Source of the DNA: Exiguobacterium sp. RIT594
GTDB taxonomy: Bacteria > Bacillota > Bacilli > Exiguobacteriales > Exiguobacteriaceae
Reading direction: 5' to 3'
Length of the DNA stretch: 64,000 nt
NCBI RefSeq assembly: GCF_003339585.1
Contig: NZ_QPKF01000001.1
Location: forward strand, 62,001 to 126,000
The stretch's first letter is position 1; each line of letters starts with the position of its first letter. This document shows positions 18,113 to 26,383 of the stretch, piece by piece. A program made the position numbers and the translations under genes. The notes beneath the pieces were generated by a model. That model was not told the origin of the DNA and ran no database searches. It was given only the letters and a program-made list of their open reading frames with translations.

Positions 18113-19115
18113 CCTGGATCACCTCAAGCGTGTGGAGTTGCTCCTCAAGCCAAGTGAGGGCTCGGTTGACGTGAAGTGTTGGACCGGTCAAGCTGACGAT
18201 CAGGACTCCGAAGGCGACATTTTGAATATAATCGACCTTTCCGTGCAGGATGCTGACGGAGATATCAAATTGTTTGATCGCTTCTGACAGCGTGCTCTCA
18301 CCAGTCTTTTCTCCCGTGAATTGCAGGCGGATGATTTTACCGGGTGTCGTCCGTAAAATGCGTTCCGGCAACTCGATTTGCAATGCCGTATCGACGTAAT
18401 GTTTTGTGACATCATGGGTCGGCTGACTAAATATGTCGTAGGTGTTCGCAACTTCGACGACTTCACCGTGAGCCATGACGGCAACGCGGTGGCAGATTTG
18501 TTTGACGACATCGATTTCATGGGTGATCAGGATGATCGTCAAGCCAAGCCGTTCATTCAAGTCCTTCAGCAAATCCAGGATTTGCAGTGTCGTGACCGGA
18601 TCGAGAGCGGACGTGGCTTCGTCACATAACAGGACGCTCGGATTATTCGCAAGGGCGCGGGCAATCCCGACCCGTTGTTTTTGTCCGCCACTGAGTTGAC
18701 TTGGGAAGTTCGTCTCAAATCCTTCAAGTCCGACCAGCGTGACAAGTTCTTTAATTCGGCTTGGGAAATCACTGCGTTTGACGCCGGCAGCCTTTAAGGC
18801 AAATCCGATGTTGTCGGAAACGTTCCGCGATTGAATCAATTGGAAATGTTGAAAGATCATTCCGATCTTCAGGCGCAACTCTCTTAGGCTGCCTTTGGAT
18901 AAATCGGACAGTTTGATACCCGATACTTTGACCGTTCCTTGGGTCGGTGTTTCGAGTCCGTTGATCAAGCGCAGCAACGTACTTTTTCCGGCACCGGATT
19001 CACCGATGATGCCAAAAATTTCTCCTTGCTGAATCGTTAAGTTGACGTCACGCAGGGCGAAAATCGGTGTCCGGTCACGTACGAACCGTTTGGTGATGCC
19101 TTTGAATTCAATCAT
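18102..19115 (-). CDS. metN: Methionine ABC transporter ATP-binding protein MetN
   Basis: MetN (337 residues) powers methionine import. Walker A (GESGAGKSTLL), the signature LSGGQKQRVG and Walker B (VLLCDEATSALD) are present. The C-terminal NIL/ACT-like domain from about residue 260 is the family's regulatory methionine-sensing part. The frame is open further upstream, but the start is placed at the ATG at 19115, because GGAGGAAACAG precedes it and MIEFKGITKRF begins the conserved fold. The gene lies directly downstream of an S-box riboswitch and its terminator. Confidence 0.96.
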   Translation of the reverse strand: MIEFKGITKRFVRDRTPIFALRDVNLTIQQGEIFGIIGESGAGKSTLLRLINGLETPTQGTVKVSGIKLSDLSKGSLRELRLKIGMIFQHFQLIQSRNVSDNIGFALKAAGVKRSDFPSRIKELVTLVGLEGFETNFPSQLSGGQKQRVGIARALANNPSVLLCDEATSALDPVTTLQILDLLKDLNERLGLTIILITHEIDVVKQICHRVAVMAHGEVVEVANTYDIFSQPTHDVTKHYVDTALQIELPERILRTTPGKIIRLQFTGEKTGESTLSEAIKQFDISVSILHGKVDYIQNVAFGVLIVSLTGPTLHVNRALTWLEEQLHTLEVIQDVA

Positions 19116-19136
19116 CTGCTGTTTCCTCCCTATACA

Positions 19137-19182
19137 AAAAAATCGCCTTTTTCCAGTTAAGAGCAACCAGAAAAAAGCGACG
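19137..19182 (-). terminator. Intrinsic terminator of the SAM riboswitch
   Basis: On the minus strand TCGCTTTTTTCTGGTT pairs (with wobbles) with AACTGGAAAAAGGCGA and is followed by T7. This is the expression platform between the S-box aptamer and metN. Confidence 0.85.
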
Positions 19183-19200
19183 AAGTGTAAGATTTCGTAA

Positions 19201-19300
19201 CTTATCTCTCAGAATGAAACATTCTGTAGGATGTGGCACCGTTCCTTAAAGGTGGTTGCCGGACGTCGTTGGGCCTAATCCCTCGGTCGCTCTCGATAAG
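19201..19300 (-). promoter_or_regulatory. SAM-I (S-box) riboswitch aptamer controlling metNPQ
   Basis: Read on the minus strand, the stretch has CTTATCGAGAG, GAGGGATTAGGCCC, GGCAACC and AACGGTGCCA, the hallmark conserved blocks of the S-box. It closes with GAGAGATAAG, which pairs with the 5' strand as P1. The S-box family binds S-adenosylmethionine and turns genes off when SAM is plentiful. Here a terminator and metN follow, so methionine uptake rises when SAM is low. Confidence 0.95.
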
Positions 19301-19320
19301 TAGATATGCTGTTGGGACTT

Positions 19321-19350
19321 ACTGTAACGGAAATCATTCCCATTTGTCAA
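19321..19350 (-). promoter_or_regulatory. Sigma-A promoter of the S-box/metNPQ transcript
   Basis: On the minus strand TTGACA (19350-19345) and TACAGT (19326-19321) are 18 bases apart, about 20 bases before the riboswitch. The operon can therefore be transcribed separately from the aminotransferase gene upstream. Confidence 0.75.
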
Positions 19351-19364
19351 ACATTTTTTCAGAA

Positions 19365-20552
19365 TTATTCCGCAACTGTTTGTTGAAACAGATTTAACTG
19401 ACCGATCCGTTCGGCAGCTTCGACCAATCGTTCGGCGTCGGCAATCAGGCTGATCCGGACGTAGCCTTCACCGTATTCACCGAAGAAATGTCCCGGTGTG
19501 ACAGCGACGTGTGCTTCGTCGAGCAGATGGTCGGTAAAGCTTTGCGACGTAAAGCCGGACGGGACCGGCAACCAGACGAAGAACGAACCACCCGGGACCG
19601 GTCCTTCCCATCCAATTTCCTGTAATTTACCGAATAAGGCATCACGACGCGCTTCATACAGGGCACTGAGTTCGTGGACACACGTCTGATCGCTTGAGAG
19701 GGCAACCGTCGCCGCATGCTGGATCGGTGTGAAGGCACTGACGTATAAGTGTTCCTGGTACGTCTCGATACTTGAGATGACGGACGGGTTACCAATCGCG
19801 AAGGCAATCCGGAAACCGGACATATTAAAGCGTTTCGATAACGAAAACAGTTCGATTCCGACGTCTTTCGCTCCTGCCGTCTGGAGGAAGCTTCGGGTCG
19901 GACCGTCAAAGCTGATGCCGCCGTACGCCAGGTCATGGACGACACAAATCTCGTTTGCGTCAGCGAAGGCGACCGTCTGTTCAAAGGCTTCCGCCGTCGC
20001 GGTCGCACCAGTCGGATTACTCGGATAGTTGAGGAACAGCATCCGGGCCCGTTCGACGTCCGTCGTATCGAGCAGCGTGTAGTCGGGTAAAAAGGCATTT
20101 TCCGCAAGGAGCGGCAAGGTGATCGGGTAAGCACCTGCTAATGCGGCACCGGACAGGTAGTCGGGGTAACCGGGATCCGGAACGATGACGCCTTCGCCCG
20201 GATTGACGATCGTTTGCGGTAACGCGACGATACCCGCTTTGCTGCCGAGCAGAATGGCGACTTCGGAAGCCGGATCAATCGTTACACCAAACTCCGTCTG
20301 ATAAAAGTCAGCAACGGCCTGCTTGAGGAAATCATGGCCGCGAAACGGCGGATACTGGAGATTCGCCGCGTCATTGATCGCTTCTTTCAAGGCATCTAGA
20401 ATATGTACAGGTGTCGTCTGATCCGGTGTTCCTTGACCAAGCGTGATGACATCGTGGCCGGCGGCTTTGACGGAACCAATTCGCTGGGCAAGCTCAGCGA
20501 AGACCGGAGCGGGTAACCGATCAATCGCAATCGATGGGGCAAAATGTTTCAT
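19365..20552 (-). CDS. mtnE: Class I/II aminotransferase, MtnE-like (methionine salvage)
   Basis: The 395-residue pyridoxal-phosphate enzyme resembles Bacillus MtnE, which transaminates 2-oxo-4-methylthiobutyrate to methionine as the last salvage step. Fold-type I landmarks are present: GQGTPDQTTPVHI near the N-terminus, PDPGYPDYLSGAAL, NYPSNPTGA, and the Schiff-base lysine in LSKRFNMSG (about K240). The start ATG at 20552 has an AAGGAGG site. It lies upstream of the S-box metNPQ unit on the same strand, which supports a methionine role. Related enzymes act on other amino acids, so substrate is inferred. An IS sits only 88 bases before its start and may have changed its promoter region. Confidence 0.8.
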   Translation of the reverse strand: MKHFAPSIAIDRLPAPVFAELAQRIGSVKAAGHDVITLGQGTPDQTTPVHILDALKEAINDAANLQYPPFRGHDFLKQAVADFYQTEFGVTIDPASEVAILLGSKAGIVALPQTIVNPGEGVIVPDPGYPDYLSGAALAGAYPITLPLLAENAFLPDYTLLDTTDVERARMLFLNYPSNPTGATATAEAFEQTVAFADANEICVVHDLAYGGISFDGPTRSFLQTAGAKDVGIELFSLSKRFNMSGFRIAFAIGNPSVISSIETYQEHLYVSAFTPIQHAATVALSSDQTCVHELSALYEARRDALFGKLQEIGWEGPVPGGSFFVWLPVPSGFTSQSFTDHLLDEAHVAVTPGHFFGEYGEGYVRISLIADAERLVEAAERIGQLNLFQQTVAE

Positions 20553-20619
20553 TTGTCTTCCTCCTTGTTGGGTATTGTCGTCAAGGATAACGAATTTTCA
20601 GAAAAAAGAAAAGAGTTTT

Positions 20620-20639
20620 TTAATAACTGCTGATAATTG
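20620..20639 (-). other. Inferred TnpB guide (flank next to IS right end)
   Basis: In TnpB systems the omegaRNA reads through the right end, so the flanking host DNA becomes the guide. On the minus strand this flank begins CAATTATCAGCAG directly after the cleavage-like TCAA. This rests on the inferred element boundary. Confidence 0.4.
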
Positions 20640-20850
20640 TTGAACTACCTCCACCTTCGCTTCGCTTAGAGGTGGAGGATTCCTGAGTTATCCGACCTGA
20701 CGGTCGAAAATTGATCAGGCTAACCCCGTCGTCCCGACGGTTGAAGAAGCTAAGATACGTTCCGCTTCTCGTTTGAGATTCAGTCCTGCGTTCACATCCC
20801 GGTCGTGATGGATGCCGCAACTCGGGCATGTCCATTCACGCAATCCAAGA
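20640..20850 (-). ncRNA. Probable omegaRNA (reRNA) region at the 3' end of tnpB
   Basis: By analogy with characterised TnpB elements, the RNA scaffold overlaps the end of tnpB and extends to the right-end hairpin at 20648-20678. The 5' limit given is only approximate. The inverted repeat GACCGTCAGGTC at about 20,696-20,707 could be part of the scaffold. Confidence 0.5.
20648..20678. repeat. Right-end subterminal hairpin of the IS
   Basis: CCTCCACC pairs with GGTGGAGG around a loop with AAGCGAAGC. It closely matches the left-end hairpin in both stem and loop. Confidence 0.85.
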
Positions 20851-21890
20851 TGTTTCACGTCCTTGTGTTGATGACCGCAACTCGAGCAGAGTTGACTCGA
20901 TGCGAAGGTCTTTCCGACCTTCACGACGGTTTTCCCGTACCAGTCCGCCTTGTATTCGAGCATGCGGAAGAACTCTGACCAGCTGACGTCAGAGATGGCC
21001 TTACTTAACTTACGATTCTTTTGCATGTTCTTCACCTGCAAGGTCTCGATGCCGATGACGTCGTGGTTTTGGACGATCTCGGTCGATACCTTGTGCAGGA
21101 AGTCAGTGCGCTTGTTGGCAATCTTCTCGTGGATACGTGCAACCTTTCGCTTCTGCTTCTGATAGTTCCTCGCCTCGGAAAGCTTGACTTTTTTATTCAG
21201 AGCGATGCGTTGACGACTGGAGAGCTTACGCTGTTCGCGTACCAGTTTCTTCTCAAGTGTTTGGAAGTAACGATCGTTCTTGTACATCGTTCCGTCCGAC
21301 AGGGTGGCGAAGTTTTTGAGTCCGACATCGACGCCGATGGACGAACTGGTTTTCGGCATTTCGTGGATTTTCTGCTCGACGAGCAGGGAAACGAAATACT
21401 TACCTGAAGCGTGGCGTCTAATCGTGGCATTTAAGATACGGCCTGTGATCTGTTTCGAATAGGCGAAACGTACCCATTTCAGCTTAGGAAGTTTAAGCTT
21501 TTTGCACACAATCGAGACTTCAGGAAGTTGAGACTTGCCCTGTATGTTGGTCTTGTACGACTGGACGGGGTTTCGCTTCGACTTGAATCGAGGGCGTTCA
21601 TTCTGCTTCTTGAAGAAGCGATCAAACGCATCGGCAAGGTGTTTGACGCTCGTTTGAACAGATGTACTATCGACTTCTTTCAACCAGTCGAATTCCTGCT
21701 TCAATAAGGGGATTTCTTTGGAACAAGAGCCGTAGGACAGTCCTTTTCCAGTGGTCTTGTACATTTCATTCCACTTCGCCAGGAAGTGGTTGAAGACGAA
21801 ACGCGAACAGCCAATCGTCTTCGCGATCAGGATTTCCTGCTCTATTGTCGGATAGATTCTGAATTTGTAGGCCTTGTGTTTCAACACCAT
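20715..21890 (-). CDS. tnpB: TnpB RNA-guided nuclease of IS200/IS605 family
   Basis: The 391-residue protein is a full-length TnpB, an RNA-guided DNA endonuclease related to Cas12. An N-terminal helix-turn-helix region ([12 protein letters not shown]) is followed by the RuvC-like nuclease. The three catalytic acidic residues all appear intact: D188 (GVDVGLKN), E282 (GIETLQVKN) and D365 (RDVNAG). A four-cysteine zinc ribbon (CSSCG...CPSCG) lies between the last two. The positions nearly match those of ISDra2 TnpB. The start ATG at 21890 is preceded by AAAGGAGG. Nothing suggests decay, so it may be active. Confidence 0.95.
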   Translation of the reverse strand: MVLKHKAYKFRIYPTIEQEILIAKTIGCSRFVFNHFLAKWNEMYKTTGKGLSYGSCSKEIPLLKQEFDWLKEVDSTSVQTSVKHLADAFDRFFKKQNERPRFKSKRNPVQSYKTNIQGKSQLPEVSIVCKKLKLPKLKWVRFAYSKQITGRILNATIRRHASGKYFVSLLVEQKIHEMPKTSSSIGVDVGLKNFATLSDGTMYKNDRYFQTLEKKLVREQRKLSSRQRIALNKKVKLSEARNYQKQKRKVARIHEKIANKRTDFLHKVSTEIVQNHDVIGIETLQVKNMQKNRKLSKAISDVSWSEFFRMLEYKADWYGKTVVKVGKTFASSQLCSSCGHQHKDVKHLGLREWTCPSCGIHHDRDVNAGLNLKREAERILASSTVGTTGLA

Positions 21891-21941
21891 TTTTCACCTC
21901 CTTTGAAGGGAATATACCCGAAAGACAGGCTGGCGATTCAT

Positions 21942-21972
21942 CTCCCACTTTCACTTCGTTTAGAAGTGGGAG
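21942..21972. repeat. Left-end subterminal hairpin of the IS
   Basis: CTCCCACTT and AAGTGGGAG flank a loop containing AAACGAAGTGA. This is the homologue of the right-end hairpin and would be recognised by a Y1 TnpA. Confidence 0.85.
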
Positions 21973-22066
21973 TATTCTCACCTAATTTTGGTAAAAAGAA
22001 CCGATGGCTTTCGTGTTTTTGATACACTGAACTAGAAGACGATTGAATCACAAAGGAGCTGATGGG

Positions 22067-23677
22067 ATGAATCGAGCCTGGTGGAAAGAAGCCGTTGTCT
22101 ATCAAGTGTATTGGCGCAGTTTTAAGGATTCGGATGGAGATGGAATGGGCGATTTACGCGGGGTGATGGAAAAGTTGGATTACATCGCGTCGCTTGGTGT
22201 CGATGTCATCTGGTTAAATCCCTGTTATACATCACCGGATGTCGACAATGGCTACGATATTTCCGACTACTATACCATCATGAAAAAGGCGGGAACGATG
22301 TCCGACCTGGAAGCATTGATTACAGCAGCGCATGAACGGGGGCTGAAATTGATTCTTGATTTAGTCGTCAATCATACGAGTGATCAACATGCGTGGTTTA
22401 AGGAATCCCGCAGCAGTCGGACGAACGAGAAGGCCGATTGGTACATTTGGCAGGACGGAGTCAAAGGAACACCGCCGAACAATTGGCGCTCCTATTTCGC
22501 ACCGAGTCCCTGGGCGTGGGATGAGACGCGCGAACAGTATTATTTCCATTCGTTTGCGTCCGAACAGCCGGACTTGAACTGGGAACATCCGGCTGTGCGG
22601 GAAGCTGTTTATTCGATGATGCGCTGGTGGGCCAACAAGGGAATCGACGGCTTCCGGATGGATGTCATCAACCTGATCAAGAAACGGGCGACGTACGATG
22701 ATGTCGCGGATCCTTTGGATTTATCGTACTTAGGGAATCAGCCGGGCATTCACGAGTTGTTGCAGGAGATGCACCGGGAAGTATTGGCGGGGACGGACCT
22801 CTTTACAGTCGGTGAAATCCCGTTTGTCGGACCGGAAGACGGATTGTTGTACGTCGGGGAAGAACGGAACGAATTGCGAACCTTGTTTCATTTTGAGGTC
22901 GCGGATGATATGGAAACGATGGACCTGCCGCGTTTCAAACAAATCCAGAAACGTTGGTACGAAGCGCTTTATCCAAGCGGAATCGCATCCCAGTTCTTGA
23001 ACAACCATGATCATACACGCCAGGTGACCCGGTTCGGAAGCGAACGGTATCGCGTCGAAAGTGCCAAGCTACTGGGCTTGATGCTTCATACGTTACCGGG
23101 CATCCCGTATATTTATCAAGGGGAAGAAATCGGCATGACCGGCATTCGTTTTTCGGACCCGGAGTCCTATCGGGACGTGGCCTTTCGGAATCAATACGCC
23201 GAGCGGATTGCGGCCGGCGAATCGCCCGGAACGGTCCTGTCGTCGATGCAGTTACGGGCACGTGACAACTCACGGACACCGATGCAGTGGAATACGGGCA
23301 AAGCAGCCGGATTTACCATAGGGACACCATGGATGGCGGTCAATCCGAACTACCGTGAAATCAATGTCGAAGCGGCGGAACAGGATCCGAATTCCGTGCT
23401 GGCATTTTACCGGAAATTAATCGATTTACGAAAGACCCATCCGGTCATGGTTTACGGCATCTATCGTGATTTAGCCATTCAAGATCCGTACCTGTATGTT
23501 TATGAGCGAGTCCTTGACGGGGTAACATGGCGGGTGGTGTTAAACGTCCATGATGAACCGGTTACGACGACGTTCGGCTTACCGGAAGAGCAGCTGATTC
23601 TGACGAATTATGATACGGCTGACATCAATCGATTAGCACCGTACGAAGCCCGGTTGTACCAATACGAAATGCCGTAA
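22067..23677 (+). CDS. malL: GH13 alpha-glucosidase / oligo-1,6-glucosidase
   Basis: The 536-residue cytosolic glycoside hydrolase is of the MalL/oligo-1,6-glucosidase type. It hydrolyses alpha-glucosidic bonds in isomaltose, maltose or sucrose-like sugars. Family landmarks are VYQVYWRSFKDSDGDGMGDL, LDLVVNHTSDQHAWF, GFRMDVI with the nucleophile Asp, VGEIPFV with the acid/base Glu, and NNHDHTR with the third catalytic Asp. The start is set at the ATG at 22067, 8 bases after AAGGAG. An in-frame TTG at 22043 has no ribosome site. Exact substrate preference cannot be read from sequence. The gene stands alone, right after the IS. Confidence 0.92.
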   Translation: MNRAWWKEAVVYQVYWRSFKDSDGDGMGDLRGVMEKLDYIASLGVDVIWLNPCYTSPDVDNGYDISDYYTIMKKAGTMSDLEALITAAHERGLKLILDLVVNHTSDQHAWFKESRSSRTNEKADWYIWQDGVKGTPPNNWRSYFAPSPWAWDETREQYYFHSFASEQPDLNWEHPAVREAVYSMMRWWANKGIDGFRMDVINLIKKRATYDDVADPLDLSYLGNQPGIHELLQEMHREVLAGTDLFTVGEIPFVGPEDGLLYVGEERNELRTLFHFEVADDMETMDLPRFKQIQKRWYEALYPSGIASQFLNNHDHTRQVTRFGSERYRVESAKLLGLMLHTLPGIPYIYQGEEIGMTGIRFSDPESYRDVAFRNQYAERIAAGESPGTVLSSMQLRARDNSRTPMQWNTGKAAGFTIGTPWMAVNPNYREINVEAAEQDPNSVLAFYRKLIDLRKTHPVMVYGIYRDLAIQDPYLYVYERVLDGVTWRVVLNVHDEPVTTTFGLPEEQLILTNYDTADINRLAPYEARLYQYEMP

Positions 23678-23697
23678 ACGGCGGGAACAGTCAACAG

Positions 23698-23761
23698 AAA
23701 AAATCCGGACAGCTTCTACTCTTCATCAAGGAATGAGGAGCAGGAAGGTGTCCGGATTTTT
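23698..23761. terminator. Bidirectional terminator between malL and the MBL gene
   Basis: AAAAAATCCGGACA pairs with TGTCCGGATTTTTT across a 36-base loop that itself contains short repeats. Confidence 0.9.
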
Positions 23762-23775
23762 TGTCCGGCTGATGT

Positions 23776-24504
23776 TTACGCATAACCATTTCGTTTTTTC
23801 GAGGATAAGACCTGTTCGAACCGATCGACTGCCTGGCGCATGTCAAAGCTCGGAGCGACGACAAGCGGTCCGTGACCAACCGCGAGGACGTCCGGTGTCA
23901 ATTCCGTCAATTGATGCGCCGATTGGAGCGCTACTTCCTTATCCCAGGTCGCAAGGGACGGGAAGGGGAATTGCCAGCGGGTGTCGCCCGACACGGCTAA
24001 ACCGCCTTGGGTTTGGAAAGCGTCACCGGCAATCAACGTCCGACTGCCTTCATGCCACAGGGAAATTGAACCCGGTGTGTGACCGGGTGACGCAATGACA
24101 CTTAAACTGCCGACCTGCTGACCACTTTCGAGTAACCGGTCCGGACGGGTTTTGATATTTTTCGGAATGCCGCCTTTCAGCGGTGTCGTCTCACCTTCGC
24201 GTAACGACTCATCGCCGCTGAGGAGAGCCGCGTCCCGGTAACTGATCGAGACTTCGGCAAGCGGGAAAGCACTTGCTAAAAAATCAAGGGATCCGACGTG
24301 ATCAGCATGCGCATGAGTTAGGATGATGGACTGTAACGGTTTGTCAAACGACTTGATGACGGAATAAATCGCTTTGGCATTCAGTGAAATCCCCGTATCA
24401 ATCAGGGTGAGGCTGTCCGCTTCTTCAAATAAGTAACAGTTGACCGGAAAGAAGGACGGCGTTGTTTGCAGTTGATGAAGTCGTTCAATCGTCGAAATAT
24501 GCAT
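23776..24504 (-). CDS. Metallo-beta-lactamase-fold hydrolase
   Basis: The 242-residue protein has the MBL metal-binding motif HAHADHVGS, a downstream GHTPGSISL histidine and AGDAFQTQGG aspartate, so a di-zinc active site is expected. It is similar to the YflN/YqgX-type thiol- or phospho-ester hydrolases of Bacillales; the substrate is unknown. The start is placed at the ATG at 24504, because GAGGGAG lies 9 bases upstream; the frame is open for 23 further codons without a better site. It is convergent with malL. Confidence 0.88.
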   Translation of the reverse strand: MHISTIERLHQLQTTPSFFPVNCYLFEEADSLTLIDTGISLNAKAIYSVIKSFDKPLQSIILTHAHADHVGSLDFLASAFPLAEVSISYRDAALLSGDESLREGETTPLKGGIPKNIKTRPDRLLESGQQVGSLSVIASPGHTPGSISLWHEGSRTLIAGDAFQTQGGLAVSGDTRWQFPFPSLATWDKEVALQSAHQLTELTPDVLAVGHGPLVVAPSFDMRQAVDRFEQVLSSKKRNGYA

Positions 24505-24572
24505 CCGGTTACACTCCCTCGTCATAATATACACTTCTGTTTTAGTATCGCCTGTTTTAGTACAGACGTCCA

Positions 24573-24600
24573 CAAAAAAACTCCCTTACGAGAGGGAGTA
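24573..24600 (-). terminator. Terminator of the SMP-30 gene
   Basis: ACTCCCT and AGGGAGT form a tight hairpin with a four- to six-base loop, followed on the minus strand by T7. Confidence 0.88.
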
Positions 24601-24606
24601 AATGTG

Positions 24607-25410
24607 TTAATATGTTACTTCGAAAACGGCTCCGGCATGTTCGGAATCGTCCCCGTCTGCTGCTGTCGTGACCAGTAGACGATCTTCATATAAAATCGGG
24701 CAAGTCGGGTTGGAAACCGGGAAATCGATATGGGCGAGTTTTTCACCGGTTTCAAGATTCCAGCGTGTCAGGCACGATCCGGCGTAATGGGCGATGAAGA
24801 CATGACCTTCCGTGTCTTTGGTCATACCGTCCGGGAAACCGTCTTCGTCCTCTAAGTCGATCGCCACCCGGCGGTTCGTCAACGGTTGATCCGCAGCATA
24901 GTCAAAGGCATAAACCTTTTTCGTCGGCGTATCGATGTGATAGAGCGTCTTGCCATCCTCGGACCAGACAAGTCCGTTCGAGTTCGTTAAGTTCTCAAGG
25001 AGAACATCGACGGAACCGTCATGACGCAAGCGATAAAGCGACGCTGTTTCGCCGTCTTCTTCATTGATACTTCCGGCCACATATTGACCTGATGGATCAA
25101 GTTTTCCGTCATTCATCCGGTCGGATTCAGGTAGCGTCAATTGGGTTTCCAGTGAGAGGTGTCCTTCTTTTAAATCAAACGTGCCGAAACCGTGTGCCGA
25201 CGTGACACGAAGGAAATCCGGCGCATCCGTCAAAGCGATCGATGTGATGGCACTCGGTACTTGGTACGGTTTTAAAGCCTCTGTCGTTAAATCATATGAA
25301 AAAAGAAGCTTGCCCGGAATATCGACGAAATAAAATCGTTTTGTTTTAGCGTCATAGACGGGCGACTCCCCGGTCTTACATGCAACATCAATAAAAAGTG
25401 AAACTGTCAT
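24607..25410 (-). CDS. SMP-30/gluconolactonase/LRE family protein
   Basis: The 267-residue beta-propeller protein belongs to the SMP-30/gluconolactonase family of metal-dependent lactonases. The likely metal ligands are the Glu in TGESPVYD (about residue 15), an Asn in LTNSNGLVWSED and the Asp of DEDGFPDGM. The substrate, probably a sugar lactone, cannot be assigned. The start ATG follows GGGGGAAAT. It is transcribed in the same direction as the MBL gene, with a terminator between them, so the two are probably separate units. Confidence 0.88.
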   Translation of the reverse strand: MTVSLFIDVACKTGESPVYDAKTKRFYFVDIPGKLLFSYDLTTEALKPYQVPSAITSIALTDAPDFLRVTSAHGFGTFDLKEGHLSLETQLTLPESDRMNDGKLDPSGQYVAGSINEEDGETASLYRLRHDGSVDVLLENLTNSNGLVWSEDGKTLYHIDTPTKKVYAFDYAADQPLTNRRVAIDLEDEDGFPDGMTKDTEGHVFIAHYAGSCLTRWNLETGEKLAHIDFPVSNPTCPILYEDRLLVTTAADGDDSEHAGAVFEVTY

Positions 25411-25448
25411 CTGATTTCCCCCTACACATACTGTGATCTCTATTTTGA

Positions 25449-25973
25449 TTATCCGTGAATGAACTCGAGGTGCAATTGGAACTTGACGTCACTACCAACT
25501 AAAACACCGCCAGCTTCCAGTGCGACGTTCCAGGTTAGGTTGTAGTCTTCCCGTTTGATTTTTCCGTCGACTTCAAAGCCGGAACGGGTATTGCCCCAAG
25601 GATCGACACCGCTGCCTTCATACTCGACCTTAAACGTTTCTGTCCGCGTGACATCCTTAATCGTCAAGTCACCGGTCACTTCATATTCGTCACCGGCGTG
25701 TTTTTTGAACGAAGTCACACGGTAAGTAATGTTCGGGTACTGCTCGACATCAAAGAAATCGGCTGATTTCAAATGCGTATCCCGGTCATTGCTGCGTGTA
25801 TCGATTGTAGCGACCGGAATCGTTACGACAGCAGAAGCATTTTCCAAATCGTGTGCTTCCCCGCTGACATCAAAGCTAAAGTCACGAAACTCTCCTTTAA
25901 CTTTTGAAATCATCATGTGTTTGACTGAGAATGTAATGGAGCTGTGGTCCTGATCGAGTTGATACGTAGCCAT
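25449..25973 (-). CDS. YceI family protein
   Basis: The 174-residue protein shows the YceI lipocalin-like signature: YQLDQDHSSITFSVKHM at the start, VTIPVATIDTRSNDRDTHLKSADFFDVEQYP in the middle and NLTWN near the end. Family members bind isoprenoid-like lipids in a beta-barrel and are often stress-induced. No signal peptide is visible, so this one is probably cytosolic. AGGAGGAATC precedes the start. The CstR-like gene lies upstream on the same strand, behind its own terminator. Confidence 0.9.
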   Translation of the reverse strand: MATYQLDQDHSSITFSVKHMMISKVKGEFRDFSFDVSGEAHDLENASAVVTIPVATIDTRSNDRDTHLKSADFFDVEQYPNITYRVTSFKKHAGDEYEVTGDLTIKDVTRTETFKVEYEGSGVDPWGNTRSGFEVDGKIKREDYNLTWNVALEAGGVLVGSDVKFQLHLEFIHG

Positions 25974-26059
25974 GTTCGATTCCTCCTATTTAATTCACGT
26001 TTAGTCATGCCTTTTATTGTTCCTTTTTATCTCGATTCCAAAACATACAGCGGGAAACA

Positions 26060-26097
26060 AAAATAAGTCTTGCACCGCATCCAAGCAGAGCAAGACC
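26060..26097 (-). terminator. Terminator of the CstR-like gene
   Basis: On the minus strand GTCTTGC and GCAAGAC pair across a 16-base loop and are followed by TTATTTTT. Confidence 0.7.
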
Positions 26098-26119
26098 ATC
26101 AACGATTCCGAAGAATCGA

Positions 26120-26383
26120 TTAGCGGCTTTTTACCAGTAAATTAACGGCTTCTTTGACCAATTCCTCGGTCTGTCCTTCGCCGGTCTGTTCCGCCTCTTT
26201 CACGCACTCAATCAGGTTTGAGCTGACGACGACACCAATCGTCCGGTCGATGGCGGAGCGGGCAGCGGACAGTTGGGTAATGACATCACGGCAATCTTGT
26301 CCTTCTTCCATCATCCGCAAGATACCGCGAAGTTGCCCTTCGATCCGGCTGACCCGGTTCTTCATTTTACGATCGTAATCCAT
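26120..26383 (-). CDS. CsoR/RcnR-family repressor, CstR-like (persulfide type)
   Basis: The 87-residue all-helical DUF156 repressor has the family signature RVSRIEGQLRGILRM. In Cu(I)-sensing CsoR the ligands follow a Cys-His-Cys pattern. Here the positions are C31, N56 and C60, so the histidine is replaced by asparagine. Two cysteines without histidine is the arrangement known for CstR, which senses persulfides and sulfane sulfur. A persulfide role is therefore inferred. No rhodanese, sulfurtransferase or copper exporter is adjacent, so the targets are elsewhere. It is divergent from the ECF sigma gene, with 228 bases between. Confidence 0.85.
   Translation of the reverse strand: MDYDRKMKNRVSRIEGQLRGILRMMEEGQDCRDVITQLSAARSAIDRTIGVVVSSNLIECVKEAEQTGEGQTEELVKEAVNLLVKSR

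Larger units (their letters stand above)
20640..21990 (-). mobile_element. IS200/IS605-family element carrying tnpB only (IS1341-type)
   Basis: The unit is about 1.35 kb, with tnpB on the minus strand and related subterminal hairpins at both ends: CTCCCACTTC...GTGGGAG at 21942-21972 and CCTCCACCTC...GGTGGAGG at 20648-20678. No terminal inverted repeats or target duplication are seen, as expected for single-strand 'peel and paste' elements. Boundaries are inferred from a TTAC on the minus strand just outside the left end (21994-21991) and TCAA at the right end (20643-20640), the pattern known from IS608. No Y1 transposase tnpA is present, so movement would need TnpA in trans. Confidence 0.82.

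Noticed and set aside
20640-21990. tnpA next to tnpB
   Set aside because: Neither strand between the hairpins or in the flanks encodes a Y1 HUH transposase; only tnpB is found.
23733-24098. Plus-strand frame opposite the MBL gene
   Set aside because: It starts in a terminator loop and is antisense to a gene with clear MBL motifs; its composition is that of a shadow frame.
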